Of a stretch of DNA of 64,000 bases, positions 26,043 to 35,503 are shown one piece after another. Position numbers and translations under genes: made by a program. The DNA comes from Polynucleobacter cosmopolitanus (GTDB taxonomy: Bacteria > Pseudomonadota > Gammaproteobacteria > Burkholderiales > Burkholderiaceae). The notes beneath the pieces are model-generated. The model worked only from the letters and a program-made list of their open reading frames with translations, was not told the DNA's origin and made no database searches. Numbering within the stretch: position 1 is the first letter of the stretch; the number at the start of each line of letters is the position of its first letter. The stretch spans positions 711,374 through 775,373 of the forward strand of contig NZ_NJGG01000001.1 in the NCBI RefSeq assembly GCF_002224225.1, given 5' to 3'.

Positions 26043-27158
26043 ATGAAGATTTTGATTGTTAAATTGTCCTCTTTGGGTGATGTTTTGCACAATTTGCCCA
26101 TCGTTTGGGATCTGCGTGCCAAGTATCCAGAGGCCCAAATTGATTGGGTCGTTGAAGAGGGCTATGTGGGGCTTTTGGAGCCTCTGAAGAGTCTGACTTC
26201 ACCAGCGGGTGATTCTATTGCTGGTATCAACAACATCATTCCTTTAGCGTTTCGTCGTTGGAAAAAGGCATTGAAGCGCGGTGAGTTCATCCGCAGCATT
26301 CAGGAATACATTGTCTTTAAAGAGCAATTTAAGTCTGGGGTATTTGCTGACTATGATCTGATCATTGAAACCCAAGGTTTGCTCAAGTCTGCTTGGGTGA
26401 CGCACTTGGTCAATCCCAATAAGACTGCTTCAGTCTTTGGTTTGGCCAATCAGACCGAGTTTTCTGGTTACGAGCCTTGGGCTCGTCGTTTTTATACTGA
26501 CGCGGTACAAGTGCCGTTTCATTGTCATGCAGTTGATCGCTCGCGTTGGGTGACTGCCTCAGCACTTGATGTATCTGTGCCTGATCGTGTGGCGTCACCT
26601 CCACAGTTTTATCCTCAAGCTTATGTTCAGTCTTTGGTCGATGCTGCTAAGTTGGGTTTTGCATCCACCCGAGTCGATTTAGGTTTTGATGTTTCTAAAC
26701 CCTATGTGATGTGTTTTCATGCGACGGCTGGTAAATCTAAGCGTTGGTCAGACGATGCCTGGGTGGCCGTTGGTAAAGAGCTGATCGGGCGCGGTATACA
26801 AGTGGTTTTGCCGTGGGGCAATGACAAAGAAAAAGAAGTCAGTCAGCAATTGGCGAAGAAAATGGCGGGTCAGTACACATTGTCTGGTTTGGTGGGTTCT
26901 AAAGCAATTGTGCCAAATGCGTTTTCAATTGCTGATGCCTTTGGCTTAGTGGCAGGTGCCAAGATGACCATTGGTGTTGATACAGGCTTGACCCATTTAT
27001 CTGCCATTTTAGGTATGCCAACAATTGAGTTGTATTGTGATTCTCCTCGCTGGAAGACTGAAGGCTATTGGTCTTCAAATATTCATAACTTGGGTGATAA
27101 GGGTGAGCCACCGACTACCCAAGAAGTGATCAATATCATTCAGTCGCACTTCTCTTAA
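26043..27158 (+). CDS. waaC: Lipopolysaccharide heptosyltransferase I
   Basis: A 371-residue GT9 enzyme: [24 protein letters not shown] at the N-terminus is the classic WaaC/RfaC start. [10 protein letters not shown] near 226 and [13 protein letters not shown] near 315 form the ADP-heptose site. It adds the first heptose to Kdo2-lipid A on the cytoplasmic side. It is somewhat longer than E. coli WaaC (about 319 residues), with an insertion near 60-100. A 155-base gap separates it from galE; it links the surface-polysaccharide locus to core LPS assembly. Confidence 0.93.
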   Translation: MKILIVKLSSLGDVLHNLPIVWDLRAKYPEAQIDWVVEEGYVGLLEPLKSLTSPAGDSIAGINNIIPLAFRRWKKALKRGEFIRSIQEYIVFKEQFKSGVFADYDLIIETQGLLKSAWVTHLVNPNKTASVFGLANQTEFSGYEPWARRFYTDAVQVPFHCHAVDRSRWVTASALDVSVPDRVASPPQFYPQAYVQSLVDAAKLGFASTRVDLGFDVSKPYVMCFHATAGKSKRWSDDAWVAVGKELIGRGIQVVLPWGNDKEKEVSQQLAKKMAGQYTLSGLVGSKAIVPNAFSIADAFGLVAGAKMTIGVDTGLTHLSAILGMPTIELYCDSPRWKTEGYWSSNIHNLGDKGEPPTTQEVINIIQSHFS

Positions 27159-27196
27159 ATCATCTTTTAATTAATCCCAATCATTTGAGTAAGCCC

Positions 27197-29671
27197 ATGG
27201 ATTTAAATTTGCCTTCGGCAGAGCAGATTGCTTTGCGCATTAATAACCAAATCGCCACAGAAATGAAAGTGCGGCCTCAGCAAATTGGGGTGGCTGTTGG
27301 TTTGATGGATGAGGGGTCCACAGTTCCCTTCATTGCGCGTTATCGCAAAGAAGTCACGGGTGGCTTGGATGACACACAGCTGCGCAATATAGAAGAACGC
27401 TTGCTGTATTTGCGTGAGCTTGAAGAGCGTCGCGTGGCGATTCTGAAATCAATTCATGAGCAAGGCAAGTTGACTGATGCTTTGATGGCATCTATTGGGG
27501 CTGCCGATACCAAGCAGGCTTTGGAAGATCTTTATTTGCCTTATAAGCCTCGTCGCCGTACCAAAGCTATGATCGCTCGTGAAGCAGGATTAGAGCCTTT
27601 GGCTCGAGCCTTGATGGCTGACCCTACTCTCGACCCTCAAGTTGAAGCTGTTAAATATATCAATATTGATCCAGCTGCCTATGTAGCTCTCAGTGCTGAA
27701 GATATTAAGAAGTCTCAAGCTGGTGATGAAAGTGTGAATGGCGGTGTGCCATTGGTGCCTGATGTTAAAACAGCTTTGGATGGTGCCAGGGATATCTTGG
27801 CTGAAGAGTTTTCTGAGATGGCGCCTTTGCTAGCCAAGCTTCGTGACTTCTTGTGGTCACAAGGTTTAATGACATCCAAAGTTGCTGATGGCAAAGAGAT
27901 GGCAGAAGAGGAAAAATTCCGTGATTACTATGCTTACTCTGAACCGGTTCGTTTGGTACCTTCACACCGTGCCTTGGCTCTTTTTAGAGGACGTCAGTTA
28001 GGGGTATTGCAGTTGAAGTTGAGTTTGGAAGAATCTCAAGAAGCTTTGGTGCCTCACCCTTGCGAAGTAATGATCGCCAAGCATGTAGGCATTGAGTCAT
28101 TGGGCCGTTCAGCAGATAAGTGGTTAGCAGAGGTGTGCCGTTGGACATGGCGTGTAAAAACGTCTTTGTCGCTAGAAATGGCATTGTTCACACAATTGCG
28201 CGAAGCTGCTGAGACAGAGGCGATCAAAGTTTTTGCACGCAACCTCCACGAACTTTTATTAGCCGCTCCCGCTGGTCCGAAAGTGGTGATGGGGGTTGAC
28301 CCAGGAATTAGAACGGGTTGTAAAGTCGCGGTCGTTGATGCCACAGGTAAGTTACTAGAAACTTCCACGATTTATCCACATGAGCCACGCAAAGACTGGG
28401 ATGGTTCTTTGGCAGTCTTAGGAGCTTTGTGTGTGAAACACCAGGTGTCTTTGGTAGCCATTGGTAATGGCACTGCCAGTCGTGAGACTGATCGCTTGGT
28501 GAAAGACTTGATGAAACTTTTATCGGCAAAGAAAAGTGATCAAAATACTTTACAGAAGATTGTGGTGTCTGAGGCTGGCGCCTCGGTTTATTCAGCTTCT
28601 GAATTAGCCGCTCTGGAGTTTCCGGAACTAGATGTATCACTTCGTGGTGCTGTATCGATTGCACGTCGTTTGCAAGATCCATTGGCGGAATTGGTGAAGA
28701 TTGAGCCCAAGGCCATTGGTGTGGGTCAGTATCAGCATGATGTGAATCAATTCCAGCTTTCTAGAACTTTGGATGCTGTTGTAGAGGATTGCGTGAATGC
28801 CGTGGGTGTTGATCTGAATACAGCATCAGTGCCATTGCTATCCAAAGTATCTGGTCTAAATGCTGGCTTAGCCAGAAACATTGTTGCTTTTAGGGATAGC
28901 AAGGGACGCTTCAATAATCGTGAGGCTTTGAAGGAAGTGCCGCGTTTAGGTGATAAAGCCTTTGAGCAAGCCGCAGGATTTTTGCGCATCAGCGGTGGTG
29001 ATAATCCACTGGATCAATCTTCTGTTCATCCCGAGTCTTATCCGCTGGTTGAGAAGATGTTGAAACAATTGGGTCAACCAGTGACTGAAGTGATTGGTAA
29101 TAAAGAATTACTCAAAAAGGTTGCCGCCAATGATGTGATTCAAAAACTGGTGGATGACAAATTTGGTGTTGTCACCATCAAAGATATTTTGATTGAATTA
29201 GAAAAGCCTGGTCGTGATCCACGACCAGAATTTAAAACAGCGACCTTCGAAGATGGCGTTGAAGATATCAATCAATTGATTCCGGGCATGATTTTGGAAG
29301 GTGTTGTGACCAACGTGGCAGCCTTTGGTGCTTTCATAGACATTGGTGTTCATCAAGATGGTTTGGTGCACGTCTCTGCGTTGGCAGATAAGTTTGTTAA
29401 AGATCCTCATGAGGTGGTTAAAGCTGGTCAAGTGGTCAAAGTAAAGGTGCTTGAAGTGGATGTGAAGCGTCGACGCATTGGCTTAACGATGAAGTTGAAT
29501 GATTCTGCGCCGTCGAATACTGCGGTTCGTTCACAAGCTGGCGAAAGAGTCAATAACAATGGAGCGAAGACTTCCTTAAAACCCTCGAGTCAAAGACAGC
29601 AGACTTCGTCTGCACCAGTAGGGAATACTGCTTTTGCTGAGGCGTTTGCTAAGTTGAAGGCAAAAAACTAA
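27197..29671 (+). CDS. tex: Tex family transcription accessory/RNA-binding protein
   Basis: About 824 residues. Domains in order: N-terminal Tex helical domain ([21 protein letters not shown] near 40-60), a YqgF/RNase H-like domain ([16 protein letters not shown] near 370), helix-hairpin-helix repeats ([23 protein letters not shown] near 575), and a C-terminal S1 RNA-binding domain ([21 protein letters not shown] near 700). The last 60 residues are a low-complexity Ser/Gln/Asn tail. I used ATG 27197; a TTG at 27185 is also in frame but lacks a clear ribosome-binding site. It follows waaC by 38 bases. Confidence 0.95.
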   Translation: MDLNLPSAEQIALRINNQIATEMKVRPQQIGVAVGLMDEGSTVPFIARYRKEVTGGLDDTQLRNIEERLLYLRELEERRVAILKSIHEQGKLTDALMASIGAADTKQALEDLYLPYKPRRRTKAMIAREAGLEPLARALMADPTLDPQVEAVKYINIDPAAYVALSAEDIKKSQAGDESVNGGVPLVPDVKTALDGARDILAEEFSEMAPLLAKLRDFLWSQGLMTSKVADGKEMAEEEKFRDYYAYSEPVRLVPSHRALALFRGRQLGVLQLKLSLEESQEALVPHPCEVMIAKHVGIESLGRSADKWLAEVCRWTWRVKTSLSLEMALFTQLREAAETEAIKVFARNLHELLLAAPAGPKVVMGVDPGIRTGCKVAVVDATGKLLETSTIYPHEPRKDWDGSLAVLGALCVKHQVSLVAIGNGTASRETDRLVKDLMKLLSAKKSDQNTLQKIVVSEAGASVYSASELAALEFPELDVSLRGAVSIARRLQDPLAELVKIEPKAIGVGQYQHDVNQFQLSRTLDAVVEDCVNAVGVDLNTASVPLLSKVSGLNAGLARNIVAFRDSKGRFNNREALKEVPRLGDKAFEQAAGFLRISGGDNPLDQSSVHPESYPLVEKMLKQLGQPVTEVIGNKELLKKVAANDVIQKLVDDKFGVVTIKDILIELEKPGRDPRPEFKTATFEDGVEDINQLIPGMILEGVVTNVAAFGAFIDIGVHQDGLVHVSALADKFVKDPHEVVKAGQVVKVKVLEVDVKRRRIGLTMKLNDSAPSNTAVRSQAGERVNNNGAKTSLKPSSQRQQTSSAPVGNTAFAEAFAKLKAKN

Positions 29672-29740
29672 TACTAGTTTTTATAAGAAGGTTATTGAGT
29701 GTTGTAAGATTTGCACTCAATAACTTCTCATCATTTTTCC

Positions 29741-29926
29741 ATGACAGTAGCTGCAATAGATTCTTTTGAGCATTTAGCTACAAAAGCAGATTTACATCTT
29801 TTTGAGATAAGGGTTCTGCAATCTCAAGATGAAATGAAAAATGATTTGATCAAGTGGATGGCGGGCTTGTTGTTTATTCAAGTCGGTCTTTGTTTGAGTG
29901 TGGTTCTATTCTTCCACGGTAATTGA
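29741..29926 (+). CDS. Small coiled-coil membrane protein
   Basis: About 61 residues from ATG 29741 (MTVAAIDSFEHLATKADLHLFE); a TTG at 29711 is possible. The LATKADL heptad-like segment followed by a charged helix and a single C-terminal hydrophobic segment (MAGLLFIQVGLCLSVVLFF) recalls the small DUF1640/CCDC90-like proteins common in Burkholderiales. Function unknown. It lies just before the remnants of toxin-antitoxin genes. No strong Shine-Dalgarno is visible. Confidence 0.5.
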   Translation: MTVAAIDSFEHLATKADLHLFEIRVLQSQDEMKNDLIKWMAGLLFIQVGLCLSVVLFFHGN

Positions 29927-29948
29927 AGTGAGTGAAATAGAGTTTGTG

Positions 29949-30104
29949 ATGGCATCGATATTGAATAAGTTAAAGACTTACCTATTGTTATCAAAGGCAC
30001 TGATAGTTAAATTGAAACAAAAAGTAAGCGCTAGACGTTTAGTGGCTTTAGGTGGTTCTGAGCCTCAGCTAAAAAGCATTCCAAGAAGAAGGCCTTATGA
30101 CTGA
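29949..30104 (+). pseudogene. VapB-type antitoxin C-terminal remnant (51 residues)
   Basis: From ATG 29949 the frame reads 51 residues and ends RRLVALGGSEPQLKSIPRRR plus three residues. This matches the conserved C-terminus of VapB/DUF2191 antitoxins (ARRLAALGG...IPRRR), the part that wraps the VapC toxin. The N-terminal ribbon-helix-helix (normally TTVTIDDEL) is missing and replaced by a basic, unrelated stretch. No VapC PIN-domain gene follows. It is best seen as the tail of a broken vapBC antitoxin, although translation as a small protein cannot be excluded. Confidence 0.5.
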
Positions 30105-30144
30105 TTCTAAATATTATTACTTTTCGGTAACAATATTTAGAATC
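30103..30144. repeat. 18-bp inverted repeat upstream of hipBA
   Basis: Left arm 30103-30120 and right arm 30127-30144 match at 17 of 18 positions with a 6-base TTTTCG loop. It begins at the stop codon of the antitoxin remnant. No T tract follows, so a simple terminator is doubtful. Its centre contains the first of three TTAC-N6-GTAA sites, which suggests a regulatory role for HipB. Confidence 0.7.
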
Positions 30145-30228
30145 AAGGTATATAATAATATTTAATTACCTTTAAGTAACTAAATATTAGATTATGCGAA
30201 AATATCATAAAAAATTACCGTTAAGTAA
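30117..30228. promoter_or_regulatory. Three TTAC-N6-GTAA operator-like sites at the hipBA promoter
   Basis: Sites TTAC-N6-GTAA occur at 30117-30130, 30166-30179 and 30215-30228. Their starts are exactly 49 bases apart both times. A TATAAT at 30151-30156 lies between sites 1 and 2; site 3 is inside the hipB coding start (ATG 30194). HipB in E. coli binds several short palindromes with a fixed half-site at its own promoter, so autorepression by HipB or HipAB is the natural reading. The half-sites here differ from the E. coli TATCC/GGATA. Confidence 0.65.
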
Positions 30229-30463
30229 TATAGTTAGCCTTAAGATCACTGATACCAAAACCTTGGGTGAATTGCTGCGTGCCCAAAGAAAGGCTTTGGG
30301 CCTGACTCAATTAGACATGGCTGGCGTTGGGAATAGTGGTAACCGATTCATTGTTGAATTGGAGGCTGGTAAACCAACGGTTCAGTTCCAAAAAACTTTG
30401 GACACACTCAACCTTTTGGGTTTGGAAATGGTGATCAGAGAAAAAACATCGGGTGATCTTTGA
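30194..30463 (+). CDS. hipB: HipB-type antitoxin, XRE family DNA-binding protein
   Basis: An 89-residue protein with a helix-turn-helix of the Cro/XRE type: LGELLRAQRKALGLTQLDMAGVGN near 25-48, then a segment RFIVELEAGKPTVQFQKTLDTLNLLGLEM typical of HipB. It should dimerise, bind HipA and repress the hipBA operon. The unusual start region (KKLPLSNIVSLKITD) precedes the domain; one operator-like site falls within it. The stop overlaps the hipA start as TGATG. Confidence 0.9.
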   Translation: MRKYHKKLPLSNIVSLKITDTKTLGELLRAQRKALGLTQLDMAGVGNSGNRFIVELEAGKPTVQFQKTLDTLNLLGLEMVIREKTSGDL

Positions 30464-31713
30464 TGCCTCAGGATTCCTTAGATATTTACTGGGAGGGTGA
30501 TTTGATTGGCCATATAGTCGATGGATCGCCGCTGTCTTTTGAGTATGACTCAGAGTGGTTATCAAAGAAAGATCACTTTGCTCTATTGGGTATTCCCAAA
30601 ATGGTTGGAGTACAAAGTGGTCCAATGATCACTTCATTTTTTGAAAACTTATTACCTGAGGCAGAGTTAAGAGAGTATTTAACTTCACAGCACAAGGTGG
30701 GAAGTTTGTTTGGTTTGCTGTGGAAATTTGCTGGTGACACAGTGGGTGGTTTCGTTATGACTCCGTCCGGAACTGTTGTTGAACCACTGGCTTACGAGAA
30801 AACCACTTGGGAAAAGCTAGCTAAAAAAATTCAAAAAGACGGCATTCATAATGCCGGTGGATTGCTTGAAGCAAGTCGCATCTCAATTGCAGGAGCTCAG
30901 CGCAAATTTTCAATTGCAATATTCAATGACAATCAAGTGATGCTTCCATTGGGAGTGTCACCATCAACACATATTGTTAAACCAGAAATCATTAAGTTTG
31001 AAAATATTTGGCGTTCAGCTTTGAATGAAGCCATCATCATGAAGACTGCATCTTTGTGTGGCTTAATAGTTGCAGAGACGTTTTATGAGCCATTCACTGA
31101 ATCATGTGTTGTTAAAAGATTTGATAGATTTTTTGATGGTGAAGTGAAAAAAGAAAATCTTAAAAGAGTGGTTCAGTACGATTTTTGTCAATTATTTGGC
31201 AAGACATCTGATAGAAAGTATCAGCAAGATGGGGGCCCCGGTCTTGTGGATTGTGCAAGCCTAATTAAGAAACATAGCTTTGATGCTGCTAATGACATGA
31301 AGTCATTGGTGCAGTGGTTGTTTTTTAATTTGATGGTGGGCAATCATGATGGTCACGCCAAGAACCTATCCATTAATAAGATTGATGGTAAGTTTTATTT
31401 GTCACCCTTCTATGACTTAATGTCAACTCAGGTCTACAAAGGAATTTCTTCAAATTTGGCCATGTCAGTTAATGGTCAATATGAAGCTGGTCAGATTGGC
31501 GCTAAAGAGATCTCGGGTTTTTGTGAAGATCTGAATCTTCAGCGAGGTTATGTGATCAAGATTGCTGAGGATTTATTTGAAAAATTGCCAGATTCATTAG
31601 AAAAGGCCATTTTAAGTTGCAATGCCAAGGACCCTAAGAGCCAAAGTTTTATAGATAAGCTACAGATTTACGTTATGAGTAACAGCCGTAAATTAATGAA
31701 AAGAATAGCTTGA
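30463..31713 (+). CDS. hipA: HipA-family serine/threonine kinase toxin
   Basis: A 416-residue HipA. N-terminal Couple_hipA region (YWEGDLIGHIVDG, then FFENLLPE near 66), SIAGAQRKFSIAIF near 140 (the activation/ATP loop containing the usual phosphorylated Ser), VKRFDRFF near 218, the catalytic loop NHDGHAKNLSI near 298 and the metal-binding YDLMST near 320. All kinase residues look intact. In E. coli HipA phosphorylates glutamyl-tRNA synthetase; targets vary in other families. Start ATG 30463 overlaps the hipB stop, giving coupled translation. It ends 105 bases before the convergent tolC-like gene. Confidence 0.92.
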   Translation: MPQDSLDIYWEGDLIGHIVDGSPLSFEYDSEWLSKKDHFALLGIPKMVGVQSGPMITSFFENLLPEAELREYLTSQHKVGSLFGLLWKFAGDTVGGFVMTPSGTVVEPLAYEKTTWEKLAKKIQKDGIHNAGGLLEASRISIAGAQRKFSIAIFNDNQVMLPLGVSPSTHIVKPEIIKFENIWRSALNEAIIMKTASLCGLIVAETFYEPFTESCVVKRFDRFFDGEVKKENLKRVVQYDFCQLFGKTSDRKYQQDGGPGLVDCASLIKKHSFDAANDMKSLVQWLFFNLMVGNHDGHAKNLSINKIDGKFYLSPFYDLMSTQVYKGISSNLAMSVNGQYEAGQIGAKEISGFCEDLNLQRGYVIKIAEDLFEKLPDSLEKAILSCNAKDPKSQSFIDKLQIYVMSNSRKLMKRIA

Positions 31714-31769
31714 ATATTTTCTAGTAGAACTCGCAGGGATTATTCAGATTTAGATAGGTGATTTTGTAC

Positions 31770-31805
31770 TATGGTGCAATTTCAGAATGAAAAAATTGCA
31801 CCATA
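31770..31805. terminator. Perfect 13-bp hairpin between convergent hipA and tolC-like genes
   Basis: TATGGTGCAATTT (31770-31782) and its exact complement (31793-31805) flank a 10-base loop. It lies between convergent stops at 31713 and 31818. No U-rich tail follows on either strand, so it may be a processing or barrier element rather than a classical intrinsic terminator. Confidence 0.5.
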
Positions 31806-31817
31806 ATGCAAGATAAC

Positions 31818-33353
31818 TTATTTCAACAAAGCATTCACTGCTTGTAGGTCCTCATCGCTGAGTACTGCTGCTTGAGCTTTGAGCTTGAGACCATTCAAGA
31901 TGGTGTCATAACGGGCCTTAGCCAGATCTCTGCGAGTCGTGAACAAGGTATCTTGGGCATTTAGTACGTCGATGTTGATGCGCACACCCACTTCGTAACC
32001 AAGCTTATTGGATTCCAAAGCGCTCAATGCTGAAATCTCAGCGGCCTCGTAAGCTTTTACTTGAGCCAAACCATTGTTAAATCCTAAGTAGGCTTGACGT
32101 GTGGTTTGAGCCACAGAGCGGCGGGTGTTTTCTAAGTCAGCCAATGCTTTATTGGCTAATGCTGATTTTTCTCGCACCACTGATTGGTTGTATCCACCTG
32201 AGAAAATTGGGACCGTCAATTGAATGATGGCTTGGTTCGAATAGCTTTTAGATGAGAACGCAGTTCCATCCTGTGGAAGAGTACTTTCACTATCAGCGTA
32301 ACCTCGTTGCACCACTAAGTCGACCGATGGCGCATGGCCAGCGTACGCTCGCTTGGTATCTTTGGTTGCGACATCATAAGAAAGTTTGCTTGCGATGATG
32401 TTGTAGCTCACGTCGCTGGCCTGGTTGACCCAGTCTTGCATTGTTTGGCCAGGAGTTACAGTTAGGGCGCTTTCAACATTGACCTTGCTTGGTTTTTCAC
32501 CTTTTTTAAGTTTGACTTTTCTATCTTTAGCCACCACATCAATTTTGGCAGTATTACTCAATGATTTGACTTGGGTGATTTGTTTGCCAGTGATTTGTTC
32601 TAGTGCGCCACGTTTGATTGTTAAATCAGCTTCTGCAGCCAATTCTTGGGCTACCACTAAGTCATAACGAGATTGTGCTTCATGGGTATCAGTAATGGTC
32701 GATGTACCTACTTCAAAATTACGCTTAGCCTGTTCTAATTGTTCAGCAATCAATGCTTTTTTATTTCTGAACAGATTTAAAGAATCTTCAGCATTTAACA
32801 CATTGAAATAAGCTTCGGTGACGCGTATCACCAAATCTTGTTCAGCAGCAGCGTATTGGGCTTCTGCAATGGTTGCATTGAGATCACCTTGACGAGCTTG
32901 CTCAAACTTGTCCCAATTAAATAGAGGTTGAGTGAGCTTGACGTTCCAACCTCGAGACATCAAGTCATTGCGACGATTGCCAGTTCGTTGGTTGTAAATA
33001 TCATTTTTAGTTTCATTACCAGTTCCAACAACTTGCGGCAATAGCACTGATAGACCTTGCCAACGTTTTTCTTTACCAGCTATAAAGCCATATTTAGCGG
33101 CATTGAACGTAGGATCATTGAAAGCAGCTTCACGATACAAGCTGAGCAAATCCAACACTTCAGTGTTGGGGTTATTTTGTTTGACTTGGGTGGCTGGATT
33201 GCTTGTGGTTACCGTGCTTGGTGGCACAGTAGAAACTGAGCCTTGAGCCAAGACTGAAAGACTGGCCACTGATCCTGCGAAAGCTAATGCAAGCATCATT
33301 GCCAACTTTTTCTGTGCAAAGTGCTGAGGAAGGCAAAGAGTATTTGATTTCAT
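31818..33353 (-). CDS. tolC: TolC family outer-membrane efflux channel
   Basis: About 511 residues from the ATG whose first base is 33353; upstream in-frame starts at 33368 and 33413 exist. A signal peptide is visible (KKLAMMLALAFAGSVASLSVLAQ). The mature part has two OEP repeats with the heptad-rich helices of TolC (EQLEQAKRNFEVGTSTITDTHEAQSRYD near 215 and KLGYEVGVRINIDVLNAQDTLFTTRRDLAKARYD near 455). It forms the outer-membrane duct of tripartite exporters. It is divergent from the MacA-like operon 110 bases away, which supports a joint TolC-MacA-MacB machine. Confidence 0.92.
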   Translation of the reverse strand: MKSNTLCLPQHFAQKKLAMMLALAFAGSVASLSVLAQGSVSTVPPSTVTTSNPATQVKQNNPNTEVLDLLSLYREAAFNDPTFNAAKYGFIAGKEKRWQGLSVLLPQVVGTGNETKNDIYNQRTGNRRNDLMSRGWNVKLTQPLFNWDKFEQARQGDLNATIAEAQYAAAEQDLVIRVTEAYFNVLNAEDSLNLFRNKKALIAEQLEQAKRNFEVGTSTITDTHEAQSRYDLVVAQELAAEADLTIKRGALEQITGKQITQVKSLSNTAKIDVVAKDRKVKLKKGEKPSKVNVESALTVTPGQTMQDWVNQASDVSYNIIASKLSYDVATKDTKRAYAGHAPSVDLVVQRGYADSESTLPQDGTAFSSKSYSNQAIIQLTVPIFSGGYNQSVVREKSALANKALADLENTRRSVAQTTRQAYLGFNNGLAQVKAYEAAEISALSALESNKLGYEVGVRINIDVLNAQDTLFTTRRDLAKARYDTILNGLKLKAQAAVLSDEDLQAVNALLK

Positions 33354-33463
33354 CCTATCATTTTGCATCAAAAATGAGCTATTTGCAGTTGAAAAACCCC
33401 ATCCTTGTGCCAAATTTGACCTTTGTCACATGGATTTTCTTATAAAACCCTATACTTGCTAAT

Positions 33464-34753
33464 ATGAAGATTCTACTGAGTCGCCTTGGCAGTCAATTGA
33501 AAGCAAGGCTAGAACAATTCAAAGCCTTTTTGCAAACCCATGCATGGTTTCGCCGAGGGGTTTATTTCACTCTAGTCGTTTTGGTATTTTGGGTACTTTG
33601 GAAGATATTGAGTTCAGTCTTTGGTTGGAGTGATCCAGAATACAAAACTGCTCGCATTGAAGAGGGTCCTTTGGCTGTAACGATCAGTGCCAGTGGCACA
33701 TTGAATCCTGTGAAATCAGTGCAAGTGGGTACGCAAGTATCTGGCATGGTTCAAGAGATTTATGTCGACTTCAATGATGTGGTGAAAAAAGACCAAGTCA
33801 TTGCGCGGATTGACCCACGTGAGTGGCAAGCTCGATTTGAGCAAGCTGAAGCCAATTACATTTTGGCTAAACGCAATCACGATAATAATATCAAGCTGAT
33901 TGAGAAAAAATTCATTTCTCCGTCAGCTTTTGATCAAACCCTCAGTGCTTATAAAAGTGCCAAAGCATCTTTGACCATGGCCAAGAAAGCGTTGGATGAC
34001 ACAGTGATTCGTTCGCCAGTGGATGGTGTGGTTGTTAAGCGCAGTGTCGAGCGAGGTCAAACAGTAGCGGCCAGTTTGCAGGCGCCAGAGTTGTTCATCA
34101 TTGCTCAAAACTTGGCGGATATGCAAGTTGAAACCGCCATTGATGAATCAGATGTGGGTCGCATTGTGGAAGGTATGGCCGCCACATTCACAGTCGATGC
34201 ATTTCCTAGCAAGGTGTTTCAAAGTCAGGTCAAGCAAGTGCGTAAGGCACCCATCAATGTGCAAAACGTGATTACTTATACCGTTTTACTCAGTGCTCAA
34301 AATACTGATCTGAAATTGTTGCCAGGAATGACCGCCAATACTTCGATCATCACAGAGCAAAAAGAAAAAGTTCTACGTATCTCGAATGCTGCTTTGCGAT
34401 TCAAGATGCCCAATACCAGTGGCGTGGCAAAGAATGAATCAGCCAATCCATCTAGAGGTTCAGGTGCGACAGGATCTTCACCAGCATCTGCGCCAATGAT
34501 GGGTAAGCCTTCGGCCATCAGAGATGTCAAAGTGACCACGCGTAAAGTTTGGGTGTTAGAAAAATCAGGCTTAAAAGACAAGCCTGTTCAAAAAACCATT
34601 CGTGTGGGTTTGAGTGATGGTAATGCCAGCGAGGTATTGCCAGGCGAAGATGCAGCAGCAACCCTGCAGATTGGTGATTTGGTCATCATCGGCGTTTCTG
34701 GTGGTGCAGGCAAAGCAGGTGCAAGTCGCCCATCGGGTCCGCGACTTTTCTAA
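33464..34753 (+). CDS. macA: MacA-like periplasmic adaptor (HlyD/RND-type)
   Basis: A 429-residue membrane fusion protein. One N-terminal membrane segment (GVYFTLVVLVFWVLW near 32-47), a barrel-lipoyl-hairpin arrangement (ISASGTLNPVKSVQVGTQVSG near 75; DVVKKDQVIARIDPREWQARFEQAEANY), and the second lipoyl half (IRSPVDGVVVKRSVERGQTV near 185). A Ser/Gly/Pro-rich insertion near 325-350 lies within the membrane-proximal domain. It should link the MacB-like transporter with TolC. Followed by the ATPase gene after 21 bases. Confidence 0.9.
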   Translation: MKILLSRLGSQLKARLEQFKAFLQTHAWFRRGVYFTLVVLVFWVLWKILSSVFGWSDPEYKTARIEEGPLAVTISASGTLNPVKSVQVGTQVSGMVQEIYVDFNDVVKKDQVIARIDPREWQARFEQAEANYILAKRNHDNNIKLIEKKFISPSAFDQTLSAYKSAKASLTMAKKALDDTVIRSPVDGVVVKRSVERGQTVAASLQAPELFIIAQNLADMQVETAIDESDVGRIVEGMAATFTVDAFPSKVFQSQVKQVRKAPINVQNVITYTVLLSAQNTDLKLLPGMTANTSIITEQKEKVLRISNAALRFKMPNTSGVAKNESANPSRGSGATGSSPASAPMMGKPSAIRDVKVTTRKVWVLEKSGLKDKPVQKTIRVGLSDGNASEVLPGEDAAATLQIGDLVIIGVSGGAGKAGASRPSGPRLF

Positions 34754-34774
34754 AGACTGACAAAGACCAAGAGC

Positions 34775-35503
34775 ATGACATTGATCAAAACCCATCATTT
34801 GGTGAAAACCTATGGCGTGGGTGAGCAAATAGTTCACGCTTTGGATGATGTGTCGCTCACCATTGAGCAAGGCGAATTTGTTGCAATTGTTGGTGCATCT
34901 GGATCGGGTAAATCAACTTTTATGAACATGATTGGGTGTTTGGATCAGCCAAGCAGTGGTTCTTATGATTTGGGCGGTGAAGATGTCGCTAATATGTCCA
35001 GCGATGAGTTGGCAGATTTACGCAATCGGCGCATTGGTTTTATTTTTCAGCAATTCAACCTCTTGGCCAGAACTTCAGCCATTGAAAACGTTGCCTTGCC
35101 TTTGTTGTATGCCAGAGTCGGTCCTCTTGCAGAATTGAGTAAAGAGCAACGTTACGAACATGCCAAGCAACGCTTAGAGCAGGTGGGTTTGGGTGAACGT
35201 TTACTCAATACACCTGCACAACTTTCTGGTGGTCAACAGCAGCGTGTGGCCATTGCCAGAGCTTTGGTCAATGATCCTGATTTAATTTTGGCGGACGAGC
35301 CTACCGGGGCATTGGATTCTAAAACCAGTGCTGAGGTGATGGCGCTCTTGACGCAACTCAATCAACAAGGAATGACCGTTGTGGTGGTCACTCATGAGTC
35401 TGATGTGGCCGCTTATGCATCGCGCACGATTACATTCAAGGATGGCAAGGTCATTGATGACAGTCCTAACAAAAAAGTTAGTTCTCTTGGAGGACTCTCT
35501 TGA
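34775..35503 (+). CDS. MacB-like ABC transporter ATPase subunit
   Basis: A 242-residue nucleotide-binding protein of the MacB/LolD family: Walker A GASGSGKST near 39, Q-loop FIFQQFNLLARTSAIENV near 90, signature LSGGQQQRVAIARAL near 150 and Walker B LILADEPTGALDSK near 172, H-loop THES near 205. In E. coli MacB the ATPase and permease are fused; here they are separate, with the permease gene overlapping the last four bases (TTGA). It powers export of peptides, glycolipids or macrolides. Confidence 0.92.
   Translation: MTLIKTHHLVKTYGVGEQIVHALDDVSLTIEQGEFVAIVGASGSGKSTFMNMIGCLDQPSSGSYDLGGEDVANMSSDELADLRNRRIGFIFQQFNLLARTSAIENVALPLLYARVGPLAELSKEQRYEHAKQRLEQVGLGERLLNTPAQLSGGQQQRVAIARALVNDPDLILADEPTGALDSKTSAEVMALLTQLNQQGMTVVVVTHESDVAAYASRTITFKDGKVIDDSPNKKVSSLGGLS

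Noticed and set aside
28308-28682. 124-codon minus-strand frame in tex
   Set aside because: Shadow of the RNase H-like domain of tex in another frame.
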